Shown: piece by piece, positions 50,067 to 58,880 of the stretch
How positions within the stretch are numbered: position 1 is the first letter of the stretch
How the letters are laid out: each line of letters starts with the position of its first letter
Origin: Chitinophaga varians
GTDB lineage: Bacteria > Bacteroidota > Bacteroidia > Chitinophagales > Chitinophagaceae
Direction of reading: 5' to 3'
Length of the DNA stretch: 64,000 bases
NCBI RefSeq assembly: GCF_014529945.1
Contig: NZ_JACVFB010000008.1
Span: 62,001 to 126,000, forward strand
Made by a program: the position numbers and the translations under genes
The notes under the pieces: generated by a model
Databases searched by the model: none
Told to the model about the DNA's origin: nothing
Seen by the model: only the letters and a program-made list of their open reading frames with translations

Positions 50067-51605
50067 TTATTTTAAAATGGTCTTTACAATTTTTTTACGT
50101 CCATCGGCGGTGGCATACAAATGACCTTCCTCATCGTAATTCAGCAACTGATCAGAGAATATGCTTCTCGGTTTACCGGGCGCGTCAAAAGGTTCAAAGG
50201 CAAAGCCGGACAAATCGGCTGTCGGTGCATATTGATAGGTACGGTCTTCTGTAAAATCAAAGGCCATCCATTTGGGGCCGCCTACCAACGGTGCCATATT
50301 CCCACTGCCCATACCTAATGGTTTTCCATCCAGATACTGATACAGCAGGAATATCAGCTTCCGGCCCGGCCGGGGTAAAAAGCCGAAACCGGTTTCCGGA
50401 GCACTGTTGTTTCCCAGGTAACTGTTGAAATTAATTCTGACACCACTCAAAGCACCGGTGTAACTGTTAGGTAAGATGCCTGTCTGCTCTCCCTGTATTT
50501 TTACCGTTTTGATCATTGCCCTGCTTTGCAGATCGTATAGCATTAGTTTGTTGTAACCCGGTACGTACATCACTGATTCATCCGGCAGTATAAGCGGCAA
50601 TACCGGTGTATAAGGATTCTCCGGATCACTCATGTCCACTCCCGGCAGCTCCGCCGGCGACATGCCTGTCCGGAACTGATAACTCAACATACCATCTGCA
50701 CTGTTGTATTTTGCCACGGCGCCATAATCCTTTTCCTGTCCCCACAGCAGGCCGGGCGTCACCACAAAGACATTGCCTTTGCTGTCAGGGTAGATGGCTT
50801 TCACCTTCACATTCACCTGCCCGATTTCGCCTGAATAAGGAGCGGTATAGGTGTGGGTATGGTTTAATACTTTGACGGTTTTAGCAGCCAGGTCGGCTTC
50901 CGCAAAAATGAAGCTCGTATCTGTCTGCACGGATACCCAGGCTTTTGTTCCCTGTGGATTCACTCCGCCGGCTGTAAACGTTTTAATATGATACAATCCG
51001 CCGGTCAACTGTTCGTTTGTCAGCAGCGTTTCGGTGGTACCATCTTTCTTAATATGCTGAAGATTACCGGTGGTAACTTCATAAAAGTACAGGTCTCCTT
51101 TCCCATTGACACAATGCAGGAATACATTGTAAGGGCTGGTCACATCAGCATGTACCGCAAGTGACAGTCCCTTTTTAAAACTGCCTTCGCCATAGCGTCC
51201 ATAGATGTTGATACTTGCCGCGTTAATGGTATGTCCTCCCGAAGTAATGGTTACCGGAATATTGGCGCCGGAGCCCATGTTATCCGTTATCAGCACTTTC
51301 ACCCAATCCATGGGGATGTTGGCACTGTCGCCGGTGAAAGGCCTGAAGTGAAGGCTGTCTGCCACCACAATCACTGCATCCTCCTGACCAATCTTTATCT
51401 TCAGCCCATTGTTAGGCTGTAGTCTGCCTGTTATAGTCATGGTATCGCCAACGGTATAACTGGCGCGATAGCTGTATCCTGTCTGATAGCTTACCTGCGG
51501 TAAGGTATCCAGCGTGTTTTTGAAATTATCTGTTTTATAACAGGAGCTCAATAAGCAACTCCCCAGTAACAGTCCTGTTAACTGATGTATGATGCTATAC
51601 TTCAT
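50067..51605 (-). CDS. Surface lipoprotein with PKD/IPT-like N-terminus and beta-propeller-like body
   Basis: A 512-residue lipoprotein (lipobox CLLSSC). The first 150 residues form two Ig-like domains (IPT/TIG- or PKD-like: YTVGDTMTITGRLQPN, IGQEDAVIVVADSLHF). The rest has repeated strands of about 45 residues (KGDLYFYEVTTGNLQHI, KGNVFVVTPGLLWG, LYATADGRKKIVKT), as in a beta-propeller. The start of the second TonB locus lies upstream (receptor 18 bases before). By position this is the SusD-like partner slot, but it is not a SusD homologue, so the receptor may work with this protein instead. Confidence 0.75.
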   Translation of the reverse strand: MKYSIIHQLTGLLLGSCLLSSCYKTDNFKNTLDTLPQVSYQTGYSYRASYTVGDTMTITGRLQPNNGLKIKIGQEDAVIVVADSLHFRPFTGDSANIPMDWVKVLITDNMGSGANIPVTITSGGHTINAASINIYGRYGEGSFKKGLSLAVHADVTSPYNVFLHCVNGKGDLYFYEVTTGNLQHIKKDGTTETLLTNEQLTGGLYHIKTFTAGGVNPQGTKAWVSVQTDTSFIFAEADLAAKTVKVLNHTHTYTAPYSGEIGQVNVKVKAIYPDSKGNVFVVTPGLLWGQEKDYGAVAKYNSADGMLSYQFRTGMSPAELPGVDMSDPENPYTPVLPLILPDESVMYVPGYNKLMLYDLQSRAMIKTVKIQGEQTGILPNSYTGALSGVRINFNSYLGNNSAPETGFGFLPRPGRKLIFLLYQYLDGKPLGMGSGNMAPLVGGPKWMAFDFTEDRTYQYAPTADLSGFAFEPFDAPGKPRSIFSDQLLNYDEEGHLYATADGRKKIVKTILK

Positions 51606-51622
51606 GTAGATGGAATTGAATG

Positions 51623-54600
51623 TTAAAACGAATAGGTCACCGATAAAATAAAATGGCTGCCGGGTTTATATTCACTGCTGATCATGTCGCCATCGGTATC
51701 ACTTTGATAGGCATCACCGGTGCGCTTTATGCGCGCTTTTTCGTACTTGTAGGTAAAGTTTTCATCCTCTGCCATCCGGACCGGCTGATTGAGGATATTC
51801 TGGGCGCTGAACTTGACCTGCAGGCTTTTGATGATACGCTGTGTCAACGCCAGGTCCAGCGCCTCCCGTTCCAGTTCTATCAGACTTCCCTGGTTGCCTT
51901 GTACCACCACCGGCACCGTGCCCTGGTATTTCACGCTGAATGGCGCGCCGTTGGCCGCGGCATAAATACGTGGGCCTATCTTATTCCAGGAGAGCGCCAG
52001 TTTAGTTCCTGTACCTGCATTGTCATAATATAAGCCCAGGTTCAATGCATAAGGCGCCTGTCCCTGTAGCTGTCGGGAATAATGCGGGTTCATCGCAGGA
52101 TCGGGATTTCTGAGCACGGAAGTATCAAGACTTTTATTTACTTCGCTTTTGATAAGGCTCAGGTTACCGATGAAGGAAAGATTCCTAAAAAAGGGTGCCG
52201 GGATAAATCCAAGGTTTTTACGCAGGTCGATTTCAATTCCCTGTACGACTGCTTTATCCGCATTGCCAAAACTGATGCTGGCAGGGCCGCCGAAATAGAG
52301 ATTGCGCGTAATCATTCTTTCGATAGGGCTGGTCAGTTCTTTATGAAAAACGCCCACGCTGAATGTCTCTGCCTTATCGTTGTTCCGGGGATACCATTCT
52401 ATGCGCGCATCATAGTTAGTAGCATTGGCTGGTTTTAAAAGATGATTACCCTGCACCGTCTGATTGTTCAGCTGGTCCAGTTCCTTATAGGGCGATAACT
52501 CCCGGAACTCCGGCCGGTTCACGGTTTTTCCGTATGCTGCGCGGACCACCAACTGCTGAACAGGCCGGTAGCTGATGTTTACCGAAGGAAGATAGTCAGT
52601 GGTTTTATTATCTACCAATACAGGATAGTTGATGCTGCCCTGATTAGAACCAGGTATGGCGCCTGCTACTTGCTGACGGTCATATTCCACTCTCACACCA
52701 CCATAAATATCCAGCTTACCGTTCAGCGGCAGGAGACTAAGCGCTACATAACCGGCGTTGAGCTGTTCCGTGGCGGTATAGGCGTCACTACCGCTGGTAC
52801 GGTCAAACACTTTCAGCGCGCTGCCATCGTCTTTCAGATAATCTGTGCTCCAGACTTTTCCCAGGTCCTGCTCTGTGAAGAATACCTTGTTGAAATCCAT
52901 GTACTGGCCATTGCTCCCGATGGTAGCATTCGCGTTTTCCGGATAGCCGGCGGAGTTCAGATCACCCTCGTTCAGGGTATAGGCGCGGCGAAATAACACC
53001 CTTGACTTCCATTGCTGATAGGTACCGGCTTTAACGGTCATCCAGGGCATTATTTTATGGGTATAGTCAACAGCACCGTTGTAAACATTTTCATTGTTCC
53101 GCGACCAGGTGCGCGATATCATTCCCCGTTCCAGATTATTATTTCTGTTTTCTATATCGTCAGGACCTTTGATGTACCGGTAAGAAGCCACCCAGCCGAG
53201 GTCCTCTGTTTGTCCGAATCCTCTGGCGCCTCCTCCGTCCTGGCGGTTCTGATTAAAACGGACCACCCGCTGGTCTGGTATCAGTTGACGACTGAAGGTA
53301 TAGCCCAGGTTCCATTCCAGCAGCTGTTTACCTTTTGTAAAATAATGCTCCCCGCCGAAGTTGGCAGCGTATAAAAATCGTTGGGTATACCCTAAAATGA
53401 TATTGCGTTCGTATACATTATAACCATAGGTCTGCTCCTTCCAGTTTACACCGGTAAGGTGCGTCAGATCTGTTGTTGCATCACCCACCACATACTGGTT
53501 GTTTTTAATCGTGCGTACCACGGTAGTAGCCTGTCCCTGTTGCAACAAATAGTTTTTAAAAAACAGCCGGCTACTATCCCGCAGCTTATAGGTAAAATTC
53601 TGTAGCAGGTTCAGCTGCACGGTTTCCATACTTTGGGATTCGCGGGTCGTTTCATGGGTGCGCCTGCCGTTGCCATCGCTTCCCCAAAAACTGGCAGCAC
53701 GATCTATATCCAGTTGCTGGCTTTCTGTCTTATAGCTCAGGGAGCTCAGCATACCCAGACTTTTACCGCCGATTTTAAATGTATTATAGTAATTGGCCGT
53801 CAACTGCAGCATCGGCAGCGCCGTCTTGTAACCATATTGCAGATAAGGACTGAAGCTTTGCGCGTACTCTTTCTGGGAAATGCCGGCCCTGGTGAAGTCA
53901 CCATAGCCCGGTACAGTAGCAGGCAATTTCCGGACGCCGTTGTCGAAACCGAGGAAATCCGTACCGCTCCCGTGATAGGTCATAAATTTACCATTGAAAG
54001 TAGTACCTGGCCGATATCCCATTTGCAGCTCTACATCAAAATGTTTTACCGCTTTTGCATCTTTGGTAAATATTTTGACAGCGCCTCCCGTCATATCGCC
54101 CATCAGATCGGGTGCCGGAGATTTGTATACCATGATCCTGTCGATGATCCTGCTCGGGAGCAGGTCCAGCGAAAAAGCCCTGGAGTATAGCTCCGTACTG
54201 GGAGCGATGTTGCCATTGAGGTAGGTCAGGTTGTATCGCTCATTCATCCCGCGGATGATGACAAATTTGTCGTCTTTTACCGTTACGCCGGAGATTTTCT
54301 TCACCACCTCGGCCACATTGCGGTCGGCGCTCATGGAAATCTGTTGGGAGGAAATCCCCGACACGACTGACTGCGCGCTTTTGATGCTCTCCAATACTTT
54401 CCTGTCGGTGGTATGCGCTACGTTATGTACTTTCCTGCCGGCCGCGCTGACCACAATTTCTCCCAACGCTCCACCACCGGCCTGCATACGCACGTCGTAG
54501 GTGAGACTATTACTCAGCCGGACCGGCTCCATAAAAGACGAGTAGCCGATATACGTTACCTGCAACGTATATTCGCCGGCCTTCACTCCGCTAATGGCAT

Positions 54601-55168
54601 AATACCCTTTATTATCGCTGACGGTGGACCTGGATGCACCATCCAGCTTAACAGAAGCACCGGCCAATGGCGCAGCGGTTTCAAAATCCACTACGCGGCC
54701 TTTGATGATATATGCTTCACCCGAAGCATCTGTTTCATGTTGCGTATGTGTATCCACAGCAGGCAGCTTTCTGCCTATCACCATCTTTTTATTGTCCACG
54801 ATATTGTATGCCAGCGAAGTATTGTCCAGCAAATAACCAGCAATTGTTTTTAATGTCGCCTGACGGAAACTCCTGGTATATCGCCTCTTTACTTTATCTA
54901 CTTCAGACGCCTCGTAAAAGATCCGCATACCGGTTTGTTTTTGCAGTACATCGATACATTCTTCCAGTGTATTCTCTGAAAATGAAATATCATATTTTGC
55001 CATTCCGACGCCATCCTGCCCGAAACCCAATACAGCAAACAACAGCAACAAAGGCAACAGGAGTAAATATTCTCTCTTCCATAACATCCGGTAAATGTGA
55101 ATGACCATCTCTTTTTTCATTTTTTTTCGTTTAGTTACGGGCATAAGTTCCCCTCCATCATTGATCAT
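51623..55168 (-). CDS. TonB-dependent receptor with STN domain (non-SusC type)
   Basis: Outer-membrane receptor of 1181 residues. After an N-terminal signal segment (about 28-52, LLLLPLLLLFAVLGFG) come an STN domain (about 60-130: TLEECIDVLQKQTGMRIFYE), a carboxypeptidase-regulatory domain (about 150-235: IKGRVVDFETAAPLAGASV), a plug (about 245-390: VSGISSQQISMSADRNVAEVVKKISGVTV and MTGGAVKIFTKDAK) and a beta barrel ending in YSF. It is not followed by a SusD gene. The plug GMNERYNLTYLNG is typical of receptors for smaller or metal-linked substrates. The STN domain would contact the FecR protein at 55204. The start may be M17 (55120). Confidence 0.93.
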   Translation of the reverse strand: MINDGGELMPVTKRKKMKKEMVIHIYRMLWKREYLLLLPLLLLFAVLGFGQDGVGMAKYDISFSENTLEECIDVLQKQTGMRIFYEASEVDKVKRRYTRSFRQATLKTIAGYLLDNTSLAYNIVDNKKMVIGRKLPAVDTHTQHETDASGEAYIIKGRVVDFETAAPLAGASVKLDGASRSTVSDNKGYYAISGVKAGEYTLQVTYIGYSSFMEPVRLSNSLTYDVRMQAGGGALGEIVVSAAGRKVHNVAHTTDRKVLESIKSAQSVVSGISSQQISMSADRNVAEVVKKISGVTVKDDKFVIIRGMNERYNLTYLNGNIAPSTELYSRAFSLDLLPSRIIDRIMVYKSPAPDLMGDMTGGAVKIFTKDAKAVKHFDVELQMGYRPGTTFNGKFMTYHGSGTDFLGFDNGVRKLPATVPGYGDFTRAGISQKEYAQSFSPYLQYGYKTALPMLQLTANYYNTFKIGGKSLGMLSSLSYKTESQQLDIDRAASFWGSDGNGRRTHETTRESQSMETVQLNLLQNFTYKLRDSSRLFFKNYLLQQGQATTVVRTIKNNQYVVGDATTDLTHLTGVNWKEQTYGYNVYERNIILGYTQRFLYAANFGGEHYFTKGKQLLEWNLGYTFSRQLIPDQRVVRFNQNRQDGGGARGFGQTEDLGWVASYRYIKGPDDIENRNNNLERGMISRTWSRNNENVYNGAVDYTHKIMPWMTVKAGTYQQWKSRVLFRRAYTLNEGDLNSAGYPENANATIGSNGQYMDFNKVFFTEQDLGKVWSTDYLKDDGSALKVFDRTSGSDAYTATEQLNAGYVALSLLPLNGKLDIYGGVRVEYDRQQVAGAIPGSNQGSINYPVLVDNKTTDYLPSVNISYRPVQQLVVRAAYGKTVNRPEFRELSPYKELDQLNNQTVQGNHLLKPANATNYDARIEWYPRNNDKAETFSVGVFHKELTSPIERMITRNLYFGGPASISFGNADKAVVQGIEIDLRKNLGFIPAPFFRNLSFIGNLSLIKSEVNKSLDTSVLRNPDPAMNPHYSRQLQGQAPYALNLGLYYDNAGTGTKLALSWNKIGPRIYAAANGAPFSVKYQGTVPVVVQGNQGSLIELEREALDLALTQRIIKSLQVKFSAQNILNQPVRMAEDENFTYKYEKARIKRTGDAYQSDTDGDMISSEYKPGSHFILSVTYSF

Positions 55169-55203
55169 GATTTAAAAAATTTTCGTTCTTATATGTATCG
55201 GAA

Positions 55204-56148
55204 TTAGTTCACCTCGATCAGGTTACCAGTTTGCTTTATTTTCAGCCCATAAGAAAGGGACAGGATGTTGAGGATTCCGGCTATGTCATCCTCTTTCAAA
55301 AAAGATCCGGTAAAAGTGCGCTTGTTAATTTCCTCGTTGCGGGAAACGATCTTCACCTGTAAACTTCCTTCCATGGCTGCAAACACCTCTCTTAATGGCG
55401 TATTTCTGAATACCAGCAATTGCGAGGTCCATTCAGTATTAACAGCGACGTCCCTTTCTGTTTTTCCTTCCCTGCGCCGAACGGCATACGTAAATTGCTG
55501 GCTGGCTGACAATATGGAAAGCGGTTCCTGCCGCGCATCCGGAACAACTACCTGAACACGTCCCGTTTTAACCGTCACCCGGGCTGTTTCAGTGGCACGA
55601 TCGTCTGACACCACAAATGATGTTCCCAATACCTTCACATCCAGATGTGATGCTTTTACGGTAAACGCCGCCGTGGAATTCTTACGGATGTCGAAAAAAG
55701 CTTCCCCACTGAGCTCAACATTTCTGTGGCTATTGAATTTTTCGGGATAACGAAGCCGGCTGTTGACATTCAATACCACCACGGAACTATCAGGCAATAT
55801 TATTTCCCGGACCTGGTGCTGGTTGGTCACCACGGTATACATGGCCGGCGCACCCATGATATTCCGGAGGTTATTTCTGAACAAATACCCCGCGAAGATG
55901 ACACTGATTACAGAAGCTGCCATGGCCCATCTCAGACGATACTGTTTTCCGGGGTTCATTTGAATAGCAGCCTTAATATTTCGTAAGGCGATCATCTTTC
56001 TCTCATTGTATTGCCCATGGTCGGTATCTTTATCAGATGCCTCCTTCGCCTCCCTGAACCAGTGCTCAACGATAGCTTTTTCTTCTGTTGAAGACTGGCC
56101 GGACAAATAATTACTGACAATGTTTTTTAACCGCTGCAGCTGCATCAT
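55204..56148 (-). CDS. FecR-family anti-sigma factor
   Basis: Anti-sigma regulator of 314 residues for the second locus. A cytoplasmic part (about 1-70) is followed by one membrane helix (about 73-92: RWAMAASVISVIFAGYLF), the FecR domain (about 115-210: HQVREIILPDSSVVVLNVNSRL, VELSGEAFFDI) and a C-terminal STN-like domain (about 245-312: LLVFRNTPLREVFAAMEGSLQV). It lies 79 bases from the sigma gene and 36 bases before the receptor gene, so it should relay the receptor's STN signal to that sigma factor. Confidence 0.95.
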   Translation of the reverse strand: MMQLQRLKNIVSNYLSGQSSTEEKAIVEHWFREAKEASDKDTDHGQYNERKMIALRNIKAAIQMNPGKQYRLRWAMAASVISVIFAGYLFRNNLRNIMGAPAMYTVVTNQHQVREIILPDSSVVVLNVNSRLRYPEKFNSHRNVELSGEAFFDIRKNSTAAFTVKASHLDVKVLGTSFVVSDDRATETARVTVKTGRVQVVVPDARQEPLSILSASQQFTYAVRRREGKTERDVAVNTEWTSQLLVFRNTPLREVFAAMEGSLQVKIVSRNEEINKRTFTGSFLKEDDIAGILNILSLSYGLKIKQTGNLIEVN

Positions 56149-56227
56149 AATAGTCGATTCTCTATTAGTATGTGCTGAAAGCGGATGGGTAGTACCGGTG
56201 AAAGCAGGTTAAGGAATTGTTACCAAA

Positions 56228-56779
56228 TTAATTGGCGTAAAAGATGAGCACCAGGGCGATGCTATGCCGTAAGGCCTTCAAGGCAATGTGTAGCTGATTC
56301 TTAACGGTTTGTTCCGAGATGCTCAGTTTCAGCGCGATCTCGCCAATACTGAGTTTGTATTGTCTGCTTAACAGGAAAATTTCGCGGGTGCGGGGAGAAA
56401 GCCCGGCTATTTCCTTTTGTATTTGCCTGGACAGATCCTGCTCCTGTAAACGGTTCAGGATACCGTCAAATACCGGCAGCAGGTCTTCCTGAATCCGGTC
56501 GATCTGTTCGGGTGAACTTAGCAGTGATTCCAGTTTCTTAATTGACTGAAACCGTACCGCCTGGAAGAGATAACTCTCGAGGGATTGCTGTATGGTGATG
56601 GTATCGCGCCTTTCCCAGATGGAAACAAATACCGTCTGCACGATATCCTGTGCATCATCATAAGAGCGGAGCAGTTTATTGGCGAAGCTGAACAAGGGAT
56701 GCCAGTATTGATTGTACAACAAATCGAATGCCTTCATATCGGAGCATTGGATACGAAGCAAAAGGTCGGTATCATTCAT
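56228..56779 (-). CDS. RNA polymerase ECF sigma factor, Bacteroides expansion family
   Basis: Sigma factor of 183 residues for the second TonB locus. Region 2 is at about 8-75 (SDMKAFDLLYNQYWHPLFSFANKLL, DAQDIVQTVFVSIWERR) and region 4 at about 115-170 (LSPRTREIFLLSRQYKLSIGEIALKLSISEQTVKNQL in helices). I chose the ATG at 56779 (MNDTDLLLRIQ); the longer frame to 56866 adds a basic segment without similarity. Its FecR partner follows directly. Confidence 0.92.
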   Translation of the reverse strand: MNDTDLLLRIQCSDMKAFDLLYNQYWHPLFSFANKLLRSYDDAQDIVQTVFVSIWERRDTITIQQSLESYLFQAVRFQSIKKLESLLSSPEQIDRIQEDLLPVFDGILNRLQEQDLSRQIQKEIAGLSPRTREIFLLSRQYKLSIGEIALKLSISEQTVKNQLHIALKALRHSIALVLIFYAN

Positions 56780-56960
56780 GGCAGTTGTACGTCTGGCGCT
56801 CATAAAGTTGCCACAAAGTAAACATCTTTTTATTTCAAATGCCGGAGGGATGCGGAGAGACCGCATTCCGTCACCACGGGATTTTCAATACGGGTGCGGT
56901 TTATTGCGGTAATATTATGCTTTCGTTAAGAAAACACCCGGCAGGTTGATAGGTACAAAC

Positions 56961-56996
56961 ACAAAAAGAGAAGGCCCCTACCCCGCAGGCCTTCTC
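56961..56996 (-). terminator. Strong terminator of the tail operon
   Basis: GAGAAGGCC (56968-56976) pairs with GGCCTTCTC (56988-56996); on the minus strand TTTTTGTGTTTG follows. It ends the leftward tail gene operon (57020-63946) before the sigma gene region. Confidence 0.85.
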
Positions 56997-57019
56997 ATCG
57001 CTACACATCCCCTCTCACA

Positions 57020-58480
57020 TTAAATGCTCATATAGGTATGCAAATGTCTGATCCATACCACATCATCCTGTTTTGCCGTATTATATATGGTATCCCAAAA
57101 CCTGATGAAATTGATGCTTGTAACATCTGCATAACGTTTTATGTTGGTATCCGGGCCTGAGCTGGCATTATCAAATCCGCGTAATGAAGTTGATGCAGGC
57201 ACAAAGGGCAATCCTTTGAAAATAAGGAGATGCAGACCGGAGGTCACCTGAAAACGTTGTAATAAAATTTCCAGTGTGATCACCACTATCTTTCCGATTC
57301 TTGCATACCTGGCCTGGTCAAACCTCCATATTTTATAATCCGGAGACGAAGAGGTATCGAAAGTAGGCGTCCAGGTCCCTTCTTCGTAAGCCGGGAGATC
57401 CGTTGTTAAAGCAATCGTGCCGCTTTTATCGGGGAAGTTAAATGTCCGGGCGCCTGTATTGGAAAATTTTAGATAGCTGTCGTAAGACAAGGCAGAGTCT
57501 TTAATGGCCAGTCCGGCATTACTGCCATAGATGGCATATCCGCTGCCTGTATTTTTATAGCCACCAGATTTACTTAAAGCGATAGAGGAATTGAAGAAAG
57601 CAAAATTACCGAACGTTTTTTCGCCTCCTACGGTCTCGTTGCCCGTGAGGTGGACTACCTCCGCATTATTCGCTTTCAGGTTCAGTGCGGCTTGCTGGGC
57701 AGTGCTAACGGGTTTATCTATGTCCTTTGTATTGTCTGCATTGCCTAGTCCCACATCTGTTTTATCCAGTGCAACGGCGCCGATTTTATTATTCACTGAA
57801 ACCACCGCATCGGTGTTACTCACTTTTTTCCAACCGCTACTGCCGTTGCTGATGATCCAGTCGCCGGTTTTATAGGCTTCGCCATTGTAGTTACCGGCTT
57901 CGTTGATCAGAAAATACCAACCCAGGTTGGCAGCACTGGCAGCTGGTAATGGTTTACCATCAATGGTAGTATCCGAAGAGCTGACCAGATTCTTTACCGC
58001 AGCATAAAAGCCTTTGAATTTCACATTGCCTAAAACGGCGTCCGGCAGTTGCGATATGAGTATTTTACCGGTGGCGGTGTCCAGGTCCGCTTTTGTGAGC
58101 AGTTTCTCGTCCATTTCAGATCTGAGTGAATTGCCCTGCTGTTTCATGTTGTCGGCCAACTGGTATACCGCCGCGCTTGTAGCCAGTACATCAGATTTGT
58201 TCTGGTCGGTAGCATCAGACACGGCGTTGGGCAAATTGCCCAGGCCTACCTGTGCCTTTGTCACACCGTGCGGATTGTTCTGATTAGCCACGTGATTGGC
58301 GATAGCTTCCTGGTCGGCCTTAGCGTTCAGCAATGCCCGCAGCCCGTTTACATTATCGATGGCCAGCTGGTCTTCGGTCAGATGAAAATAAGAATCCATC
58401 AAATCCCAAAATTGTTGCTGGGTGGGGTAATCTCCTGTTTCAAACCAGGATTTAAGCCTGTTTCTGTTTTGTAAAGCCAT
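57020..58480 (-). CDS. Phage-type tail fibre protein
   Basis: A 486-residue fibre protein, last gene of the tail operon. The first 60 residues (LKSWFETGDYPTQQQFW, DQLAIDNVNGLRALLNAKAD) match the start of the protein at 61292-61747, so they form an adaptor to the tail. Then come trimer-forming fibre repeats (HGVTKAQVGLGNLPNAV, VALDKTDVGLGNADNTKDIDKP, two copies of the VGLGNxxN pattern) and a C-terminal domain with YEEGTWTPTF and ARYARIGKIVVI, a hallmark of many phage tail fibres. The C-terminus probably binds the target surface. Confidence 0.85.
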   Translation of the reverse strand: MALQNRNRLKSWFETGDYPTQQQFWDLMDSYFHLTEDQLAIDNVNGLRALLNAKADQEAIANHVANQNNPHGVTKAQVGLGNLPNAVSDATDQNKSDVLATSAAVYQLADNMKQQGNSLRSEMDEKLLTKADLDTATGKILISQLPDAVLGNVKFKGFYAAVKNLVSSSDTTIDGKPLPAASAANLGWYFLINEAGNYNGEAYKTGDWIISNGSSGWKKVSNTDAVVSVNNKIGAVALDKTDVGLGNADNTKDIDKPVSTAQQAALNLKANNAEVVHLTGNETVGGEKTFGNFAFFNSSIALSKSGGYKNTGSGYAIYGSNAGLAIKDSALSYDSYLKFSNTGARTFNFPDKSGTIALTTDLPAYEEGTWTPTFDTSSSPDYKIWRFDQARYARIGKIVVITLEILLQRFQVTSGLHLLIFKGLPFVPASTSLRGFDNASSGPDTNIKRYADVTSINFIRFWDTIYNTAKQDDVVWIRHLHTYMSI

Positions 58481-58600
58481 ATTTTTTTATTGAGACAGCC
58501 AACCGGTATCATCTTTCTCCGTGGATGAATGATCAGTGCAGGCTGAATTATTTAGAGTACATTGAAAGGGATAACATTAACCATCAGTTGGCTGCAACGA

Positions 58601-58849
58601 TTACATTCCGGCGCCACCGTTTTCTGCCGGCGCGGGCAGCGGCAGGTCTTTCCAGGCAATGTTTGCATAAGCCTCCAGCTCTCCGCCTTCCTGTTCCACA
58701 AATGCCCTGTCTGCCAATGAATCGGGCGTCAGGGCACGACGCATCGGATTTCCATATCCGACCATTTCTCCGAGCGCGTTATAATAGGGCTCTTCCCATT
58801 TAGCATGAATTACTTTATTTGGCAAGATCTCTACTGATAGTTTTTTCAT
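58601..58849 (-). CDS. Small tail-operon protein
   Basis: An 82-residue protein of unknown function between the fibre and GH16 genes. It starts MKKLSVEILPNKVIHAKWEEPYYN and ends in a Pro/Gly-rich tail; no known motif. It is in the same leftward operon (gap 31 bases to the GH16 gene). A chaperone or attachment role for the fibre is possible from position only. Confidence 0.65.
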   Translation of the reverse strand: MKKLSVEILPNKVIHAKWEEPYYNALGEMVGYGNPMRRALTPDSLADRAFVEQEGGELEAYANIAWKDLPLPAPAENGGAGM

Positions 58850-58880
58850 TACTCAATATTTTAAAAAGGGGTTAACAGTA

